Source: Paraburkholderia elongata
GTDB lineage: Bacteria; Pseudomonadota; Gammaproteobacteria; Burkholderiales; Burkholderiaceae
Direction of reading: 5' to 3'
Assembly: GCF_013177735.1 (NCBI RefSeq)
Contig: NZ_WOEZ01000270.1
Location: 1-34,392 of the forward strand
Length of the DNA: 34,392 bases
The position numbers and the translations under genes were made by a program. Under the pieces are notes generated by a model. It was given only the letters and a program-made list of their open reading frames with translations, made no database searches and was not told where the DNA came from. Below, in pieces: positions 1-7,543 of this stretch (positions are counted from its first letter, which is position 1; each line of letters begins with the position of its first letter).

Positions 1-440
1 CGGTCTGACGATCAACGGGCACGAAGCGACTCATCTATGGGCTCTCTCAGTGAACTGGCTGATTCATTAACGCCCAACGTGCCCGCCCGGATGACCAACC
101 TCGGCGCAAACTCCGACAACCTCCTAGACCTGAAGCAAGGGGCGCGTGATACCAAAGGCCCAGCTTCTCCCCCACTGCGCCAGCTAACTCAGTGAGCGCT
201 TTCATCGGTATTCAATTCGGCGGTGCACTTGGCAGCTACAAAATCGCCTCAAACGTTGGTGTGTTGAACAACTTTCTGTAAAACCTCTTGAAACAAACTT
301 GTTCCCGACATCTCTGCCAGCCGCAATCCGATTGGCCACGCGCGGGAACAAAATTAAGTGAACCAACGGTCGGCGTGGCTCAAAAGGAACTTCGACACAA
401 ATAACTGCCTGAGCGCATGCGCGTTTCAGCGCTTCACTTA

Positions 441-485
441 CTGAAGCAGCATGCTCACAGCTGTACTGTGGGCATGCTGCCTCAG
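441..485. repeat. Long near-perfect hairpin
   Basis: Two 20-base arms (441-460 and 466-485) are complementary except at two positions and are separated by a 5-base loop, CTGTA. The core arms are GCAGCATGC and GCATGCTGC, with CACAG and CTGTG inside them. No T-run follows on either strand, so it does not look like an intrinsic terminator. It could be a REP-like element, a recombination site or a protein-binding palindrome. The structure is seen directly; the role is unknown. Confidence 0.6.
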
Positions 486-720
486 TGGTCTTTCTGCCAG
501 TTGTTGACGTCACAGTCTCCCGTCTGTCGTGCCGGCCGCGTGCGCTACTCGAAGGTCAAACGTCGATCCGCGGGCGGCAGCACTGTGAATGTATACATTA
601 TTCTCTCCAAATACAAGAAAATCGATATTTCCGGAGAACAAGTCATGCCGTGTGAGCCTGAAAATCCCCATGCTGTGAAGCGCGCTCCTCATCGTCGCCT
701 GTCATCAGCGCGCGGACGTT

Positions 721-778
721 GCATGATTTATTCTTTGTAACTTCAAATTAAAGGGGTGTATGCTATAAAAAATCATGC
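721..778 (+). promoter_or_regulatory. Promoter with flanking inverted repeat before abiE
   Basis: A 9-bp perfect inverted repeat, GCATGATTT (721-729) and AAATCATGC (770-778), brackets an AT-rich promoter-like stretch containing TTGTAA (about 735-740) and TATGCTATAAA (about 759-769), just ahead of the AbiEi start at 791. AbiEi antitoxins of the studied family repress their own operon by binding inverted repeats at the promoter, so this pair is a reasonable operator candidate. The repeat is seen; its function is inferred. Confidence 0.45.
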
Positions 779-790
779 GTTATCGACGGA

Positions 791-1534
791 ATGGCCAGCA
801 AGACACTTCAACGGCTCATGGCAAGCGCGCCGCGCGGGCAACCGCTCGACCCGCAAATGCTTCGCGACTGCGGCGTGAGCGCCCAGCAGACCACCTATCT
901 GGTCAACGCCGGATGGCTGCAACGCCTGTCCAAAGGCGCCTATCTGCTAGCTGGCGACACGCCCACCCGGGATGGAATACTGGCCTATCTGGCCCAGCGG
1001 ATACCAGGCCTTCACGTCGGCGGCAGAACGGCTCTGGACTGGCAGGGGGTGCGTCACAACCTGAGTTTTCGCGAGCGCGTTGTGCTGTGGGCAGAACGCC
1101 CCTACGTCATGCCGGACTGGGTAGCCAAACATATGCCCTATACGCTGCAGACCACACGCCTGTTCGACCAGAGCATGCCGGAAAACACCGCTCTGTCACC
1201 GCTGCCGAACCGCGATCCCTCGCTGCTCGTTTCCGAGCCCGAGCGCGCGCTGCTCGAACTCGCCAGCGACGTAGGCAAACGACGTGCGAAGGGGCAGTCG
1301 CTTGAGGAGGCCATGAGCCTCGCGTCCTCGCTTCGCAATCTCCGGCCGACGGTCCTGGACACGCTCCTCTCGCACTGTACGCGCGTCAAGGTCGTCAAGC
1401 TTGTGCGCGATCTTGGTGAGGCGAGCGGATTTCCCTGGGGCCAGGACCTGCAGCGGCACGTCGACCGGCTCGGGCCCGGCCGGCGTTGGACGAGTAGCCG
1501 CAAGGGCGGCCCCCGCCTCACGCTGAAGGCCTGA
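791..1534 (+). CDS. abiEi: AbiEi-type antitoxin / transcriptional regulator
   Basis: A 247-residue protein resembling AbiEi antitoxins of type IV toxin-antitoxin systems. The N-terminal part (about residues 8-55) reads as the winged-helix domain (LVNAGWLQRLSKGAYLL), followed by an AbiEi C-terminal-type region with the phrase SEPERALLEL near residue 140, which is common in this family. The antitoxin counteracts the partner without stable complex formation and usually also represses the operon. The start ATG lies 12 bases after the right arm of an inverted repeat; the ribosome site is weak (CGACGGA). The gene is followed after 34 bases by the nucleotidyltransferase toxin. A frame inside it in another phase is a shadow. 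Confidence 0.82.
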   Translation: MASKTLQRLMASAPRGQPLDPQMLRDCGVSAQQTTYLVNAGWLQRLSKGAYLLAGDTPTRDGILAYLAQRIPGLHVGGRTALDWQGVRHNLSFRERVVLWAERPYVMPDWVAKHMPYTLQTTRLFDQSMPENTALSPLPNRDPSLLVSEPERALLELASDVGKRRAKGQSLEEAMSLASSLRNLRPTVLDTLLSHCTRVKVVKLVRDLGEASGFPWGQDLQRHVDRLGPGRRWTSSRKGGPRLTLKA

Positions 1535-1568
1535 TCTGCACGCCCCCTCAAGGCTCAACATCCTCTCA

Positions 1569-2507
1569 ATGAACGATCAATACCTCAATACGGTTCGCCT
1601 CATGCTGGCGATTGCGCCAGATGTTTTTGACACGCCCCACTTCGCGATGAAAGGCGGCACCGCCATCAACATGTTTGTTCAGGATCTGCCCCGCCTGTCC
1701 GTCGATATCGACGTGGTCATGTGTTCACATGAGCCGGGCCGCGACGAGGCTCTCGCCATCATCCATGACGAACTCGCTCGCGCCCGGCAGGCCATCGAGC
1801 GACAGGGGCACATGGTTACCGTGGCCGCCGCCAGTGGCAGAAACAAAGGCGACGACGTGAAACTGACTGTCTCGTCCGCTGAAGCTCAGGTCAAGGTCGA
1901 GGTGAACTACGTTTTTCGCGGCACATTAACGCCGACGGTGACACGGAGTGTCGTGCCGCGCGCACAGGCGATGTTCCGCGTCGACTTCGAAGTGCCGACG
2001 CTTGCCGATGCCGAGCTTTACGGCAGCAAACTCGTTGCGGCATTGGACCGGCAGCATCCGCGCGATATTTTTGATGTGCAGCACATGTATGACACTTATG
2101 GTCTGCGCGAGGACGTCGTGACCGCTTTTGTCGGCTATCTGGCTGGTCATAACCGCCCCGTCCACGAGGTACTCTTTGCGAAGCCGCGCTCGCTTGAGGA
2201 CGAATACGAGGCCGGTTTTGTTGGCATGACCGTTGATCATGTCGATCTGGCCACACTTGAGGCCGTTCAGGCCCGACTCCACCATGACCTTCCACGGGCG
2301 CTGACCGCGGAGCACCGCGAATTTCTCGCCTCGCTCGTGAGACTCGAGCCAGACTGGTCACTGATGCCGTACGACCATCTACGCGACCTGCCGGCCATTC
2401 GCTGGAAGATCGAGAATCTTGGCAAGCTTAGGAAACGCGACGCGACCCGCTTTGCTCATCAGGATGCGTTACTGGAGGAAGGCTTCGCGGCGCTCGATGA
2501 CGGCTAG
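1569..2507 (+). CDS. abiEii: AbiEii-type nucleotidyltransferase toxin
   Basis: A 312-residue protein with the AbiEii/DUF1814 nucleotidyltransferase signature. Motif I is KGGTAINMF (Gly29, Gly30, Thr31) followed by LSVDIDVV with the metal-binding Asp46 and Asp48. Motif II is VKVEVNY near residues 108-114. Motif III/IV is KLVAALDRQHPRDIFDV at 154-170 with Lys154, Asp166 and Asp169. Studied family members stop growth by transferring nucleotides to RNA targets, and in phage defence they act by abortive infection. All motif residues are intact, so the toxin looks active. It is translationally close to the AbiEi gene and should be co-transcribed with it. The exact substrate cannot be read from the sequence. 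Confidence 0.85.
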   Translation: MNDQYLNTVRLMLAIAPDVFDTPHFAMKGGTAINMFVQDLPRLSVDIDVVMCSHEPGRDEALAIIHDELARARQAIERQGHMVTVAAASGRNKGDDVKLTVSSAEAQVKVEVNYVFRGTLTPTVTRSVVPRAQAMFRVDFEVPTLADAELYGSKLVAALDRQHPRDIFDVQHMYDTYGLREDVVTAFVGYLAGHNRPVHEVLFAKPRSLEDEYEAGFVGMTVDHVDLATLEAVQARLHHDLPRALTAEHREFLASLVRLEPDWSLMPYDHLRDLPAIRWKIENLGKLRKRDATRFAHQDALLEEGFAALDDG

Positions 2508-2694
2508 ACGTGCAGGCGTGCTTCAGACCGACAACGGACAACAGTAGCCCGTACGTAAACCAAGATCGACGGGCACCGGTGCGAGGTTGCCCGCAATTCC
2601 GCTTTCGTTGTCACAGGCTCGTCGGGGCGGCCGCAACGCCGGATCTTGTTAGCGATTACCTGCGTAGTGATCCCGCACACTCACTGCGAGATAA

Positions 2695-2716
2695 TATGCA
2701 CATGGTTATGCGCATA
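2695..2716 (+). promoter_or_regulatory. Palindromic operator in front of ccdA
   Basis: TATGCACAT (2695-2703), a GGTT spacer and ATGCGCATA (2708-2716) form a 22-bp palindrome with one mismatched pair. It overlaps a TAATAT -10-like sequence and lies directly upstream of the AGGGG ribosome site and the ATG at 2727. Position and symmetry are typical of the autoregulatory operator of a type II toxin-antitoxin locus, where the antitoxin N-terminus binds. Confidence 0.55.
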
Positions 2717-2726
2717 GGGGTCTTAC

Positions 2727-2999
2727 ATGATTCACGCACAAACTCTGCCAACTGGCGAATCATCGCCATCTCAACCAGTTCGGCGCAAGCGTACCAACGT
2801 GTCATTGCCGTCTGACCTGCTGGACCGCGCTAAAGAAATCGGCGTTAACATCTCGCGTGCAAGCGAGCGAGGGCTGCGTGAGGAGGTTCATGGAGCTGAG
2901 GTCCGTGTTTGGGTAGCCGAAAACGCAAGCTTCATTGCCGAGATGAACGCACGCATCGAGCGCGACGGCCTGCCGCTCGATGAGCGCCGGATATTCTGA
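2727..2999 (+). CDS. ccdA: CcdA-like antitoxin
   Basis: A 90-residue protein with the CcdA layout. After about 18 variable residues it reads RRKRTNVSLPSDLLDRAKEIGVNISRASERGL, the ribbon-helix-helix DNA-binding and dimerisation domain. The C-terminal tail (VAENASFIAEMNARIERDGLPLDERRIF) is the toxin-binding segment; a tail ending near a xGLPL(D/S) motif is characteristic. The start is fixed by AGGGG seven bases upstream. The stop overlaps an ATG in the TGATG arrangement used to couple antitoxin and toxin, but the toxin frame that follows is broken, so this antitoxin appears to be an orphan. It could still neutralise a CcdB encoded elsewhere. Confidence 0.82.
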   Translation: MIHAQTLPTGESSPSQPVRRKRTNVSLPSDLLDRAKEIGVNISRASERGLREEVHGAEVRVWVAENASFIAEMNARIERDGLPLDERRIF

Positions 3000-3176
3000 T
3001 GGCCCATTCTGATCTGTACACAACCAGTCATCCAGGTCTAGGGCCAAGTAGCCTTACCTGCTCGATGTGCAGATCGACTGCATGGTAACTACACTTGGTT
3101 GTTGCGGCGCCGATCGGTCTAGGCGTGCATGTGTCCACGCGGACGCCTACCTTCAGACCTTCTGCTCCTCAGTGAA
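2999..3176 (+). pseudogene. ccdB: Decayed CcdB-type gyrase toxin
   Basis: The expected toxin start overlaps the ccdA stop and reads MAHSDLYTTSHP, like chromosomal CcdB N-termini. The frame then shifts: PYLLDVQID, the family motif PYLLDVQSDLLD, is found in the next frame from 3052, and a third frame (from about 3102) carries VVAAPIGLGVHVS where CcdB has its VVVPL strand. At least two frameshifts and the loss of the C-terminal gyrase-binding part make it inactive. CcdB poisons the GyrA subunit of DNA gyrase. The call rests on position, the 5' coupling and the two short matching motifs. Confidence 0.65.
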
Positions 3177-3541
3177 AGACGTTAGATGACGGCTTACGAT
3201 CAAGCGTTGAAGTACGCACCCTGCTTTGACTCACGGTCGGCTCCCTACGACTCGACCGCTGCGGACGATTGCCTGCGATCAGAGTTCTCTCAACAGCCAA
3301 GCACTATTGCGTTGAAAGCATTGCAAGCGATTCCGAGATGCGCCGCTCTCTGTCAATGGAGCTGCACCTAGCACCGCCTCTCGTCTTCACCTATGACTGC
3401 GTGGCCAATACGGCAGGCGGGAAAAAAATTTACGTCGCACCCTAAGGTTCGTCCTGACGTGACCGACAACCTAAGTGTAGCTGTCACCTTGAGTGACAAC
3501 ACTTGCCAACCCGCCGTCTAAAAGTTATAGTTTTTATAACA
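3177..3541. other. Intergenic stretch with palindromes
   Basis: No gene is supported here. A perfect palindrome TGTCAC-cttga-GTGACA lies at 3482-3498. Just upstream of the ATG at 3542 a second symmetrical AT-rich element, GTTATA...TATAAC, is present. Both may be control sites for the downstream unknown gene. Confidence 0.4.
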
Positions 3542-4102
3542 ATGAACCTGAGAGAACTGCATCAACAGAAACGCGCCGTCACGACCGATGGAATAGTCAA
3601 AAAATCTCGATCGGTCGGCTGCGTTTCACCCTCGTGGCTCGCGTGCTATCCGATCTTTCAAGATGCGCTGCGAGGCGGCGAAACGACGTTTCGCAAGCTG
3701 CCGTTACATGCCAAGCTGGTAGCGCTCAAACGCACGACCGAAGACGCGGCGGAGCAAGCTATTGCATCGAGAATCCTGGATGATGTTGGGGCGTCTTTTG
3801 TTGAACTCTCCACAGGCCTCGTAGAAGACGCCGTCCGACGATATCTTTCGATGCAACCAGGTAGCGTAAATTGGCACGCCACCCCCAGTACCACGTTGCT
3901 CGATGACCTCGCCAGACAAATCGTAGGCGTACAACAGCCTCATGTTTCAAGACCGCCCTGCGTGCTTCGACCTGGACAGGGTATTTTCCTTGATGGCTGG
4001 ATGCGATTCTTTTCATATCGCGCCCGCAGCGATAAAACGATTCCACTGCTTGCTATAGATTGGATAAATTTCTACCAGCGACTCTGCCCTCTTCATTTTT
4101 GA
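3542..4102 (+). CDS. Hypothetical protein, ParB-like hint at the C-terminus
   Basis: A protein of about 186 residues that I do not recognise. The ATG at 3542 is chosen because TTG and GTG codons further up (3503, 3493) lie in the palindromic control region; none of the three has a clear ribosome site. Composition is protein-like throughout: a helical first half (LHAKLVALKRTTEDAAEQAIASRIL), and a last third with PGQGIFLDGWMRFFSYRARSDKTIPLLAIDW. That last phrase loosely recalls the ParB/Srx-type pattern in which an address-like (G)HxR segment is followed by TIPVLxxD, but the match is weak and no function is claimed. It stands alone between the ccd remnant and the ycgR pseudogene. Confidence 0.5.
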   Translation: MNLRELHQQKRAVTTDGIVKKSRSVGCVSPSWLACYPIFQDALRGGETTFRKLPLHAKLVALKRTTEDAAEQAIASRILDDVGASFVELSTGLVEDAVRRYLSMQPGSVNWHATPSTTLLDDLARQIVGVQQPHVSRPPCVLRPGQGIFLDGWMRFFSYRARSDKTIPLLAIDWINFYQRLCPLHF

Positions 4103-4240
4103 GAGTTGTCGAATAAATTTAACCGCGCCCCCCAACCACCGTGCGAAGTGCAAATGTGGAGATTTCGACGATCATCCACATGTCCGATCAATTGCGCGTA
4201 ACTCGGGATGCCTGTTGAAAACTAATTAGAAATTTCTATC

Positions 4241-5045
4241 GTGCTGCGCAAACTACATCATCTCTTTTCTGCTCCCATTACGAGAGTCTCCGAAAGAAAT
4301 TCTTTACTGCCATCTACCAAGGTAGACAACGGGGAACGCGCAAACGGTACCGATTTCGGCTTACGCAACCCACTCGAAATTGAAACCTTTCTACGCGATC
4401 TGGCGACCAGGCAAGACTTCCTGGCGGTTGACTACGGCAACGGTCAGATCGTCACGCGTGTGCTACAAATCGACACAAAATCGAATACGTTCATCTTCGA
4501 TTATGGTGCCTTCAGGACTGGGAACCGCGCTGTGCTGGCAGCCAACAAGCTGCGCTTTGAGGCATCGCCAGACGGCGTGAAAGTTGAGTTTACAACTGGT
4601 AGGCCACGAGAAATCTCGCGCGATGGTGCCGTCGCGTTCGAAGTGGAACTACCGCAAGTGCTTTTTCGCGTGCAACGGCGCGAATATTTTCGAAACTCCC
4701 ATGATCGATCCGTATTTTTGCAGCGGGACGCTGCCAGAGGGAAAGCCCTTTCGTCTTGAAATGCATGATCTGTCGCTTGGCGGGGTGGCGTTGAGGACGC
4801 CAGACGAAAATATCGCCAACCTCGAAATCGGCGTGACGCTAAATGGTGTCATGCTGCACGTCAAGAATCAGAGGACCGTCGCATTGGATCTGCAACTTGT
4901 CTCCCGTCGCTTTCTGACCCTGCCTAAGGGCGGCAAACTATTCATACTGGGGTTCCGGTTTCTATCGCTGCCCGCACAGGCAGAAAAGATGTTTCAGCAA
5001 CGGATAGCTCAACTGGAAATCAAGCGCGGAGCCCTCCTGCGGTAG
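4241..5045 (+). pseudogene. ycgR: Frameshifted YcgR-like c-di-GMP-binding flagellar brake protein
   Basis: Two overlapping frames together make one YcgR protein of normal size. The first (from a GTG at 4241) carries the YcgR N-terminal domain: FLRDLATRQDFLAVDYGNGQIVTRVLQID, then FRVQRREYFR, which holds the RxxxR part of the c-di-GMP-binding PilZ motif. The frame then changes at about 4693-4705. The second frame continues with TPMIDPYFCSGTLPEG and DLSLGGVALRT, the (D/N)xSxxG part of the motif, to the end at 5045. The indel lies between the two halves of the binding site, so no intact protein can be made unless it is a sequencing error. YcgR slows flagellar rotation when c-di-GMP is high. Confidence 0.75.
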
Positions 5046-5104
5046 CAGTTGGGCTCCGAATCGGCTCAGGGGGTTCGCGATGAAACGCTTTGTCACCAAT
5101 GTGC

Positions 5105-5125
5105 CGGTTAAACCGACAAGTCCGA
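5105..5125. repeat. 21-bp direct repeat, left copy
   Basis: This 21-base sequence recurs exactly at 6279-6299. It begins with the palindrome CGGTTAAACCG and continues ACAAGTCCGA. The two copies enclose the membrane-protein gene and the divergent winged-helix gene. They may be the ends of a transposed or recombined module or copies of a dispersed intergenic repeat. Confidence 0.7.
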
Positions 5126-5210
5126 TATTCGGACGTGCGGGACACTTAATTTAAGCCATACTTAAGGGCAGGATGAAAGATATCGATATCCGCTCCAAGG
5201 CATCCCCACA

Positions 5211-5828
5211 CTATCGCAGTTGATTGTTGTAGGCGCTGTCTAGCGCCAACCGAACCCTGAACATACCATCCGTCATGCGGGCACGGCCCGGTTGTGCCGG
5301 CAGGAAAGCCAGAACGCCCTTCATTGTGTACAACATGATTAACGCGCCGGTCAGGTCGCCCACAAACATCATGACGAAACTTTCGCCAATGTTCTGCGTA
5401 TTGCCTTGCAGCGCGAACCAGATGTGGTGCAGCAGCGGATTCGCCACCGAGTACGCAACGGCCAGTACGAGCAGTCGCTTCGGCGTGAGATTTGTCAGCG
5501 ACGCCTTCAGGTCGTAGCGCTCCAGTGCAAGCCTGTAAACCAGATAGGGAGCCAGCGAACCTAGAATGGCTCCCGCGATTGCGCGAACCGGGTCGTGCGG
5601 AAACCAATAGAAAAAATCCATCAGCAGACCGCCAACCAGCAGGCCAACGAACCCGTCAGACCCAACCAGCAACGTGCTCAGAAGCCGGACGCCTGACGGA
5701 AGAAAAATCCAGTTGATGCCTCGTACAAACGAAGTATCTGTGAAGACCACTTGATTGATCCACAGCGACGCCACAAATGCGACCACCGTGCCTGTTATCG
5801 ACCATAAATGTAAGCGTAAGCTACCCAT
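5211..5828 (-). CDS. Integral membrane protein, MASE1-like
   Basis: A 205-residue hydrophobic protein with about six membrane segments. WIFLPSGVRLLSTLLVG (near residues 40-56) resembles the IWPPSG element of MASE1 sensory domains, and FVMMFVGDLTGALIMLY (near 155-171) resembles their GDxxGxL element. No output domain follows, so it is either a free-standing MASE1-like membrane protein or a sensor that acts through a partner. It is transcribed away from the winged-helix gene at 5917, with 88 bases between the starts, an arrangement that suggests regulation by that neighbour. The ATG at 5828 has no strong ribosome site. The function is not known. Confidence 0.6.
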   Translation of the reverse strand: MGSLRLHLWSITGTVVAFVASLWINQVVFTDTSFVRGINWIFLPSGVRLLSTLLVGSDGFVGLLVGGLLMDFFYWFPHDPVRAIAGAILGSLAPYLVYRLALERYDLKASLTNLTPKRLLVLAVAYSVANPLLHHIWFALQGNTQNIGESFVMMFVGDLTGALIMLYTMKGVLAFLPAQPGRARMTDGMFRVRLALDSAYNNQLR

Positions 5829-5916
5829 ACCAGTATAATCCTTTCATTCGTTTTAATTGGCCGCCTCGTCGCTCGCGCGCAGTTGAGCAAACCTCTTCCT
5901 GTCCGGTGCGCAAACC

Positions 5917-6264
5917 ATGAAACGCCCTGCTGACATCTACCTTCGATTCCTGCAACTGACTGAAGCGCTCCGTGGCCTGCCTACACTGCCCGTGCTCGAC
6001 CCGCTCGAAGAGAAAATCCTCGAATTCGTCGCACGCACAACGCAAAAAAACAATCGGCTTTCGGTTCGGGACATGATGGCCCACAGCGAGCTTGGCTCGC
6101 CCGCCACGCTTCACGCCCGCATCACGTCGATGCGGGAAAAGGGCTGGCTCACACTTCGCGACACCGAAGACGCACGCCGCAAACAGATCGAGCTCACACC
6201 TGCCGCGCTCAAGCACTTCGACACGCTCGCGGAAACCTTTGTGAAAGCTGCAAAGGGTGCGTGA
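5917..6264 (+). CDS. Small MarR-like winged-helix regulator
   Basis: A 115-residue protein consisting almost entirely of a winged helix-turn-helix. LDPLEEKILEFVARTTQKNNRLSVRDMM opens the domain, ATLHARITSMREKGWLTL is the recognition helix region, and DTEDARRKQIELTPAALKHF is the wing, with the DxRxxxIxLT signature of MarR proteins. It lacks the long dimerisation helices of a full MarR, so it is a minimal form. The divergent gene for a MASE1-like membrane protein is the natural target. Both genes sit within the 21-bp direct repeats. Confidence 0.72.
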   Translation: MKRPADIYLRFLQLTEALRGLPTLPVLDPLEEKILEFVARTTQKNNRLSVRDMMAHSELGSPATLHARITSMREKGWLTLRDTEDARRKQIELTPAALKHFDTLAETFVKAAKGA

Positions 6265-6278
6265 TCCTTCCCAACTGT

Positions 6279-6299
6279 CGGTTAAACCGACAAGTCCGA
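6279..6299. repeat. 21-bp direct repeat, right copy
   Basis: This is identical to 5105-5125. Here the palindrome is longer, GTCGGTTAAACCGAC, so it could form a small hairpin between the winged-helix gene and the convergent porin gene. No T-run follows. Confidence 0.7.
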
Positions 6300-6330
6300 C
6301 GATCGCACTTGCCCATATCCCCATCACCGA

Positions 6331-7458
6331 TCAGAAGAAGTTTCGCAGACCAACAGCAATACCCGTCTGGTTGCTGCGGCCCGGCAATTCCACGGCCGCC
6401 GTTCCATTGACCTTGTTAAAGTCCACCGTGCCGTACACTTCGGTGCGTTTCGACAGCGAATATTCAGCTAGCGCGACAACCGTATAGCGGCTGCCGCTGC
6501 CCAATGCCCCTGTAGCAGTCGTAGCGTTCTGCATGTGGTCGTAATAGATCGCGGTAGACAACAGTGCCGACGGCGCGACCTGCCATGCAAAGCCGCCAAA
6601 AGGGCCGTTGTCGATACGATCCGTGCCCTTGATCCGGCTAATGTCGGGGATCGACTGCTCTGCTAGCAAGGTATCAATCAGACCGGTGTTGTCCTGAGAG
6701 TAGAGCCAACCAGTGTAAATCTTGATGTCGCTAACCGAGTAGCGGGCGTCCAGATTGAATACCGTCTGCCGATGGTTCGAGTTGTCGCGCAATTGCTGTA
6801 CGCCTGCTCCGACATCAAGCGCACCCGTCGTGTACGACAGCAGCAGATTCGCAAGACTACCCGCCGTGAAATGCCCGGGCACGTCGCCTGAGAATCCGGC
6901 AGGCCCGCTGATCTCGTAGTTGCCACCGAACGAATACATTGCGCCGACAGACAACCCGCCTATATCCGCGATATACCGGATCGAGTTATCTGCTGCGAGT
7001 CCCGCTTCGAGCGCCCAAGGTAACCAGGAATTTTCCGGGTAGCTCGCGTAGGTCAGCGGATCGAAGGTCGTAATCAGCTTGTAGAACAGCGGCGTATCCT
7101 GACGACCGAACGTAACCGCGCCGAAATCGCCCGACAGACCGACGTTCGCGGCCGAGTCAAAAAGGCGGCCACTATCACCCATTGAACCGTTCTGCGGATT
7201 GAAGTTGTTTTCCAGTTCGAAGACCGCTTTCAGCCCGTTGCCAAGGTCCTCCGTGCCATGCAGACCAAAATGACTGTTGATGACCGCTCCGTTCGCCATG
7301 AAGAACCTGCCATCGTTTTGCGCGTCGTCGTTCGTCAGATAGCGGATGCTGATATCGGTCATACCGCCCAACGTGACAGAGCTCTGCGCTGAAACGTGCT
7401 GACACGACAGCGAAAGCGCAGCGGCGACGACTGAACAACAAATTCCGGCACTTCTCAA
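6331..7458 (-). CDS. Gram-negative porin (burkholderial OmpC type), TTG start
   Basis: A beta-barrel outer-membrane porin of about 375 residues. From the TTG at 7458 it has a signal peptide (RSAGICCSVVAAALSLSCQHVSAQ) cut before SSVTLGGMTDISIRYL. The first strands carry the family phrases FGLHGTEDLGNGLKAVFELENNF and FGAVTFGRQ, and the protein ends GIAVGLRNFF with the C-terminal Phe needed for barrel assembly. The open frame runs on upstream to 7767, but that part has no signal-peptide character, so the rare TTG start is preferred. A changed start or a lost ATG would lower expression. It is the most diverged of the three porins here. Confidence 0.78.
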   Translation of the reverse strand: MRSAGICCSVVAAALSLSCQHVSAQSSVTLGGMTDISIRYLTNDDAQNDGRFFMANGAVINSHFGLHGTEDLGNGLKAVFELENNFNPQNGSMGDSGRLFDSAANVGLSGDFGAVTFGRQDTPLFYKLITTFDPLTYASYPENSWLPWALEAGLAADNSIRYIADIGGLSVGAMYSFGGNYEISGPAGFSGDVPGHFTAGSLANLLLSYTTGALDVGAGVQQLRDNSNHRQTVFNLDARYSVSDIKIYTGWLYSQDNTGLIDTLLAEQSIPDISRIKGTDRIDNGPFGGFAWQVAPSALLSTAIYYDHMQNATTATGALGSGSRYTVVALAEYSLSKRTEVYGTVDFNKVNGTAAVELPGRSNQTGIAVGLRNFF

Positions 7459-7543
7459 CCCTATTCCCCGATACTCGTTTTTGGCGTACTGCGCAAGAAA
7501 TAGCAATCCTCGTGATTTTCGGGGGCACGCTACCACAGTAACC

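Larger units (their letters stand above)
1..790. other. Stretch without a supported gene
   Basis: No reading frame here has a convincing ribosome site, a recognisable product or a neighbour that would explain it. The short frames on both strands have the odd composition expected of chance frames. The stretch holds a long hairpin (441-485), a separate 9-bp inverted repeat (TTGTTCCCG at 299-307 and its complement at 343-351) and the control region of the abiE pair (721-778). It could be the tail of an accessory insertion whose genes lie to the left of the window. Confidence 0.5.

Noticed and set aside
299..351. Inverted repeat TTGTTCCCG/CGGGAACAA 35 bases apart
   Set aside because: Nine-base arms at this spacing can occur by chance and nothing nearby gives it a role; only noted.
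202..513. A 103-residue minus-strand frame with a possible protein-like middle
   Set aside because: It has no ribosome site and no homology that I can recognise, and it overlaps the large hairpin; not enough to call a gene.
775..1305. A 176-residue frame overlapping abiEi
   Set aside because: It is in another phase of the same strand, arginine-rich and without domains; the AbiEi frame explains the sequence.
3186..3371. A 61-residue frame after the ccdB remnant
   Set aside because: It is short, has no ribosome site, and its composition is not protein-like.
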